Below, piece after piece: positions 60,319-64,000 of a stretch of 64,000 nt of DNA. Both the position numbers and the translations under genes were made by a program. This DNA is from Ruegeria sp. PrR005 (GTDB taxonomy: Bacteria; Pseudomonadota; Alphaproteobacteria; Rhodobacterales; Rhodobacteraceae). The DNA lies in the NCBI RefSeq assembly GCF_010500245.1, contig NZ_JAAGOX010000043.1, forward strand, positions 186,001 to 250,000, in the 5' to 3' direction. Below the pieces are notes generated by a model. It searched no databases. It was given only the letters and a program-made list of their open reading frames with translations, and had not been told where the DNA came from. Position 1 is the stretch's first letter; each line of letters begins with the position of its first letter.

Positions 60319-62478
60319 ATGCACACCCCTCCCCTGCCCCGCACCCGCGACCTTGTTCTGATCGGGGGCGGGCACACCCATGCGCTGGTGCTGCGCAAAT
60401 GGGGGATGATGCCGCTGGCGGGTGTCCGGGTGACGGTGATCAATCCCGGCCCCACCGCCCCCTATTCCGGCATGTTGCCCGGCTTTGTGGCAGGCCACTA
60501 TGCGCGCGGCGATCTGGATATCGACCTTGTACAACTGGCCCGGTTCGCCGGGGCCCGGGTGATTCTGGGCGAGGTGCAGGGCATCGACCTGAACCGGCGC
60601 GAGGTGCTGGTGCCTGGGCGCCCACCGGTCGCTTTTGATATCGCCTCGGTCAACGTCGGCATTACCTCGGCGATGCCGGACCTGCCCGGTTTCGCGAAGC
60701 ATGGTGTTCCCGCCAAGCCGCTGGGGCCGTTCGCCGCTCGCTGGGCCGAGTACCTTGCCGGCGAAGGCCCGGCGCAGGTGGCGGTGATTGGGGGTGGTGT
60801 GGCCGGGGCCGAACTGGTGATGGCGATGGCCCACGCCCTTCGCGCCCGCAACCGCACGGCCGAAGTGGCGCTGATCGACAATTTCCGGGTTCTGGGCGCC
60901 ATGGGCGACAAGGCGGCCGCACGGGTGCGGCAGGCCATGAAATCCCTTGGCGTGACCCTGGTCGAGGGGACGGAGATCGCGCAGGTGCAGGCAAAGGGGG
61001 TCGAACTGGCCGATGGCCGGATAATCCCGGCCCGGTTCGTGACTGGCGCCGCCGGGGCACGCCCCTATCCATGGATGGCCGATAGCGGCCTGGCCACCCA
61101 TGACGGGTTCATCGCCGTCGATGCGTGTCTGCAAACCAGCGATCCGGCCATCTTCGCCGCTGGCGATTGCGCCCACCTGTTGGACAGCCCCCGGCCCAAG
61201 GCGGGGGTTTATGCCGTGCGCGAGGCGCCGGTGCTCTACGATAACCTGCGCGCCGCCTTTGGCGCGGGTAACATGCGCCCCTATCGGCCACAAAGGGATT
61301 ATCTGAAACTGATATCTTTGGGCAGCAAGGCAGCCCTGGCCGAGAAATGGGGCATGGTGTTCTCAGGGCCTCTGATGTGGCGGTGGAAGGACCGGATCGA
61401 CCAAACCTTCATGGAGCGTTTCCGTGACCTGCCGCGCATGGGCCAGCCTGCCTTGCCAGAACTCCATGCCCAAGGTCTGATCGAAGCGCTGGGGGACAAG
61501 CCGCTCTGCGGCGGATGCGGCGCCAAGGTCGGACGAGCGGCATTGCGCGCGGCCCTTGCACCGCTGCCCGGCGCAACTCGGGGCGACGTGACGCCCCTGC
61601 CCGGCGACGACGCGGCCTTGCTGACCACGGGTGGGGTGCGCCAGGTCATGACGTCGGACCATCTGCGCGGGCTGACCGAGGACCCGGTGTTGATGACCCG
61701 GATCGCGGCCCATCACGCGCTGGGCGATATTTGGGCCATGGGGGCCGAGCCGCAGGCGGCCACCGCGACGGTGATCCTGCCCCGGCTATCGCCCGAATTA
61801 CAGCAGCGCAGCCTGACCGAGATCATGGCGGCCGCGACCGAAGTGATGCGCGACGCCGGGGCGGAAATCGTCGGCGGCCATAGTTCCGTCGGCGACGAGT
61901 TGACCATCGGCTTTACCCTGACCGGGCTTTGCCAACGCGACCCGATCACACTTGCCGGCGGGCGACCGGGTGACGTGCTGATCCTGACCAAACCCTTGGG
62001 CAGTGGTGTGCTGATGGCGGGTGAGATGGCCGGACAGGCCGCGGGCGTTGATGTAGCGGCCGCCTATGGCTGGATGACACAGGGACAGGGACAGGCCGCG
62101 CAGATCCTGCGCGGTGCCCATGCGATGACCGACGTGACCGGTTTTGGCCTGGCCGGACATCTCCATGGCATTTGCGAGATGTCTGGTACCGGAGCAGAGA
62201 TCGACCTGGAAGCCGTGCCGGTGATGCAGGGTGCGCTGGAACTGTCGCAGGCGGGGGTGCGCTCGTCGATCTTTGGTGAAAACCGGATGCTGGTGCCGGA
62301 ATTGCCCGCAACCGGCAAGGCGGCGTTGCTGTTCGACCCGCAAACCGCAGGCGGATTGCTGGCCGCTGTCACGCCGGAAGAGGCGACCCCGCTTCTGGAG
62401 CAATTGCAGGTGGCAGGGTATCCGGCGGCGATCATCGGGCAACTGTCCGAGGCACCGGGTTTGCGGCTCAAGTCCTGA
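60319..62478 (+). CDS. selD: FAD oxidoreductase-selenide, water dikinase fusion
   Basis: A 719-residue two-domain protein. Residues 1-380 are an NADH dehydrogenase-like FAD domain (LVLIGGGHTHALVLRKWGM, AVIGGGVAGAELVMAMAHAL, IFAAGDCAHL). From about 390 comes SelD, which makes selenophosphate from selenide and ATP: CGGCGAKVG with C400 and K403 aligning to the E. coli catalytic Cys17 and Lys20, then DDAALL, GDIWAMGAEPQAATATVILP, GGHSSVGDELTIGFTLTG and TDVTGFGLAGHL. Such fusions are known; the FAD part may generate selenide. No strong ribosome site precedes the ATG, so translation is probably coupled to mnhG. The convergent selU is the likely user. Confidence 0.93.
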   Translation: MHTPPLPRTRDLVLIGGGHTHALVLRKWGMMPLAGVRVTVINPGPTAPYSGMLPGFVAGHYARGDLDIDLVQLARFAGARVILGEVQGIDLNRREVLVPGRPPVAFDIASVNVGITSAMPDLPGFAKHGVPAKPLGPFAARWAEYLAGEGPAQVAVIGGGVAGAELVMAMAHALRARNRTAEVALIDNFRVLGAMGDKAAARVRQAMKSLGVTLVEGTEIAQVQAKGVELADGRIIPARFVTGAAGARPYPWMADSGLATHDGFIAVDACLQTSDPAIFAAGDCAHLLDSPRPKAGVYAVREAPVLYDNLRAAFGAGNMRPYRPQRDYLKLISLGSKAALAEKWGMVFSGPLMWRWKDRIDQTFMERFRDLPRMGQPALPELHAQGLIEALGDKPLCGGCGAKVGRAALRAALAPLPGATRGDVTPLPGDDAALLTTGGVRQVMTSDHLRGLTEDPVLMTRIAAHHALGDIWAMGAEPQAATATVILPRLSPELQQRSLTEIMAAATEVMRDAGAEIVGGHSSVGDELTIGFTLTGLCQRDPITLAGGRPGDVLILTKPLGSGVLMAGEMAGQAAGVDVAAAYGWMTQGQGQAAQILRGAHAMTDVTGFGLAGHLHGICEMSGTGAEIDLEAVPVMQGALELSQAGVRSSIFGENRMLVPELPATGKAALLFDPQTAGGLLAAVTPEEATPLLEQLQVAGYPAAIIGQLSEAPGLRLKS

Positions 62479-62510
62479 GGCGCCGCCGCCGCCATGGCCT
62501 TACGGCGCAT

Positions 62511-62536
62511 CCTCGGAGTATTTCTAGCGAAATAAA
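62511..62536 (-). repeat. Dispersed intergenic repeat, degenerate copy 3, between convergent genes
   Basis: On the minus strand it reads TTTATTTCGCTAGAAATACT followed by CCGAGG, matching the core of the copies at 8708 and 41561 with four or five differences. The GC-rich hairpin tail is reduced. It lies between the convergent stops of selD and selU, the same context as the other two copies. Confidence 0.65.
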
Positions 62537-62540
62537 GGGG

Positions 62541-63611
62541 TTATACTGCGTGTAGTGACGGGGTTCGGTTCAGTGCCTGAGCAACGTCACTGGCCGCCTG
62601 GGCGATCCCCTCAACATCCAGCGATCTCGCAGAAACGGTGGCCAGGTGGTCGGTTTCGTGTGACCGGCGGGATTTCAGGTAAGCGGGGTCGTAATGCTGC
62701 TGCATCAGCGCGCGGGTCACGCCCGCCTTGTCGCCCGCGGCGATGAGCTGCAACCAGCCGTCCACCACCTCGTGACCGCGGTGATAGCGCAGCGGGTCGA
62801 GCTTGGCGATCAACGTCTCAGCGTCCGACAGGATGTCGTCATAGGCCGCTGTCAGATAGGCCGTGCGCGCCGCGATCGGGGCCTCAATCTCGATCCGGGG
62901 CGCGGCGCAGAGGGCCGACCAGAGACTGGGTGGCAGGATCCGCTCGCCGATCTTGGAGCTTTCCGCCTCGACCACCACGGGGCGGGCCGGGTCAAGCGCG
63001 CAGAGTGCACCAGCGAGCCTTGATTCAAAGGCTTTCTGGCTGGGCTGCCCGCCGGGACGGCCGCCCAGCAGCGAGCCACGGTGATTGGCAAGTGCTTCGA
63101 GATCAAGCACTTGTACGCCATGGTCTGGCAGATGGCCCAGGATTTCGGTCTTGGCGGTGCCGGTGAACCCGTCAAGCGCCACCAGCCGATGCGGCAGCGG
63201 ATCATCGTAGAGATAGCGGTTCACCAAACGGCGATAGGTGCGATAGCCGCCCGCGATGACCTCGGCGCGCCAACCGATCTGTTGCAGCACCCAGGTGAAG
63301 GAGCCGGAGCGTTGGCCGCCGCGCCAGCAATAGACCAGGGGGCGCCAGGCGCCGTCGTGGTGGCTGAGGCTTTGTTCGACATGCGCGGCGGCGTTACGGA
63401 ACACCAGCGCCGCGCCCAGCTTGCGCGCCAGAAACGGGCTCTGCTGTTTGTAGATGGTGCCGACGCGGGCGCGCTCCTCGTTGTCCAGTACCGGCAGGTT
63501 GATTGCACCGGGCAGGTGATCCTCGGCATGTTCGGCCGGGCTGCGGACGTCGATCACGGTGTCGAAGCCGTGCGCATAAAGCTGGGGAAGCGTGGTGAAT
63601 TCGAGAGCCAT
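62541..63611 (-). CDS. selU: tRNA 2-selenouridine synthase
   Basis: A 356-residue enzyme (SelU/MnmH/YbbB) that replaces sulfur by selenium at wobble uridine of certain tRNAs using selenophosphate. The rhodanese domain (1-120) has FDTVIDVRSPAEHAEDHLPG and the catalytic cysteine C95 in LVYCWRGGQRSGSFTWVL; the C-terminal P-loop domain has ALDGFTGTAKTEILGHLPDH (about residues 145-164). The P-loop reads GFTGTAKT, with Ala where Gly usually precedes the lysine. It is convergent with selD, its selenophosphate source. Confidence 0.93.
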   Translation of the reverse strand: MALEFTTLPQLYAHGFDTVIDVRSPAEHAEDHLPGAINLPVLDNEERARVGTIYKQQSPFLARKLGAALVFRNAAAHVEQSLSHHDGAWRPLVYCWRGGQRSGSFTWVLQQIGWRAEVIAGGYRTYRRLVNRYLYDDPLPHRLVALDGFTGTAKTEILGHLPDHGVQVLDLEALANHRGSLLGGRPGGQPSQKAFESRLAGALCALDPARPVVVEAESSKIGERILPPSLWSALCAAPRIEIEAPIAARTAYLTAAYDDILSDAETLIAKLDPLRYHRGHEVVDGWLQLIAAGDKAGVTRALMQQHYDPAYLKSRRSHETDHLATVSARSLDVEGIAQAASDVAQALNRTPSLHAV

Positions 63612-63647
63612 GCCCCCGTTTAACGCGCTTTGTACAAATCCGAAAGG

Positions 63648-64000
63648 TCAGGTCGAAATGGGCTCGATCAACTGCGGGCCGCTGGCGCGATTGGAGTTGA
63701 CCTCCACCCCAACTCTATGAAATTGCAATACTTCTTCACCCCCCGGCTGCATCAGCCGGGCGGCGCCGTGGCCTGCCTCGCCCAGCCAGAGCGGCCAGTC
63801 GGCGGCTTCGAGAATCAGGGGCATGCGATGGTGGATTTGCGCCAAATGCCGGTTGGCGGCGGTGGTGACGATGGCGCAGGTGGGGCGGCGGTCTTCGTCC
63901 TGACCCCAGTCCTGCCAGATGCCGGCGAAGGCGATGGGCGCACCGTCACGGCGATGGATATACCAGGGCAGGCGTTTGCCCTCGGCATCCTTGGTCCATT
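63648..64000 (-). CDS. SRAP-family protein (YedK/HMCES type), C-terminal part
   Basis: The gene enters from the right edge; 117 codons of its C-terminal part are visible, beginning WTKDAEGKRLPWYIHRRDGA. The following PIAFAGIWQDW, the block CAIVTTAANRHLAQIHHRMP and LILEAADWPLWLGE are the conserved second half of SRAP proteins, which crosslink to abasic sites in single-stranded DNA through an N-terminal cysteine (outside the window). The histidine in HHRMP is the expected catalytic one. 36 bases separate its stop from the selU start, so the two may be in one transcript, but no functional link is evident. Confidence 0.85.
   Translation of the reverse strand, partial: WTKDAEGKRLPWYIHRRDGAPIAFAGIWQDWGQDEDRRPTCAIVTTAANRHLAQIHHRMPLILEAADWPLWLGEAGHGAARLMQPGGEEVLQFHRVGVEVNSNRASGPQLIEPIST

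Noticed and set aside
1-64000. CRISPR array, prophage, insertion sequence, tRNA or rRNA gene
   Set aside because: None was seen: there are no regularly spaced direct repeats, no transposase or phage genes, and no tRNA-like cloverleaf was noticed by eye. A tRNA scan was not possible.

Overview
The window is GC-rich, densely packed DNA from a bacterial chromosome. Its content points to an alphaproteobacterium of the Rhodobacteraceae/Roseobacteraceae, most like Ruegeria. The pointers are an ScfR-type propionate regulator, choline-O-sulfate and betaine genes, the aerobic (Cob) cobalamin pathway, a fused MnhA/B Mrp antiporter, and roseobacter-style intergenic repeats. No rRNA, tRNA, prophage, insertion sequence or CRISPR array was seen. 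The organism assignment is inferred from gene content, not from a database match.

Region 1 (1-9018) is propionyl-CoA metabolism. pccA (5' end only) and pccB lie on the minus strand with three small exported or lipoprotein genes, an unknown protein, and an overlapping GFA/cupin/DUF6497-like operon. A Bcr/CflA exporter, a LysR regulator and a YciI protein separate pccB from a PccR/ScfR regulator. TTTGCAAA boxes, the published PccR site, lie upstream of both pccB and pccR.

Region 2 (9107-20228) is choline/betaine related: betA, a short BCCT transporter, two BetI-like regulators and the choline sulfatase betC, mixed with a methyltransferase, a PEP-mutase-family enzyme, two small unknown proteins, and a hydroxyisobutyrate dehydrogenase-like gene divergent from a LysR regulator. 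Two BetI-like operators and a striking tandem palindrome lie in the intergenic DNA.

Region 3 (20315-36525) is the cobalamin cluster. One B12 riboswitch precedes DUF1636-cobW-cobN-cobG-cobH-cobI-cobJ. cobK is inverted, and cobL-cobE-cobM-cobB-cobA-cobF run away from it. A second B12 riboswitch precedes cbtB-cbtA and a His-rich exported protein. A second DUF1636 gene closes the cluster. Together these make the corrin ring from uroporphyrinogen III, supply cobalt and begin its insertion. cobS/cobT and the late adenosylation and nucleotide-loop genes are not here.

Region 4 (36582-46660) is an accessory catabolic region of unknown substrate: LysR, an aspartate dehydrogenase-like gene, an orphan xanthine-dehydrogenase-type molybdopterin subunit coupled to a DapA-family lyase, two ThDP enzymes, a DUF302 protein and a CaiB-type CoA transferase.

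Region 5 (46839-54121) holds a TTC38-like TPR gene and opgC-opgG-opgH for osmoregulated periplasmic glucans, followed by a convergent esterase/rhodanese pair. Region 6 (54358-64000) is an Mrp antiporter operon (mnhA/B-C-D-E-F-G) running directly into an FAD-oxidoreductase/SelD fusion, then a convergent tRNA 2-selenouridine synthase and a partial SRAP gene. SelD plus SelU suggests selenium is used here for tRNA 2-selenouridine.

The best leads are the PccR boxes, the tandem palindromes at 19265-19311, a repeat found at all three convergent junctions longer than 60 bp, a palindrome embedded in the cobN reading frame, the cobalt-handling proteins with no known function, and the orphan enzyme sets of region 4.
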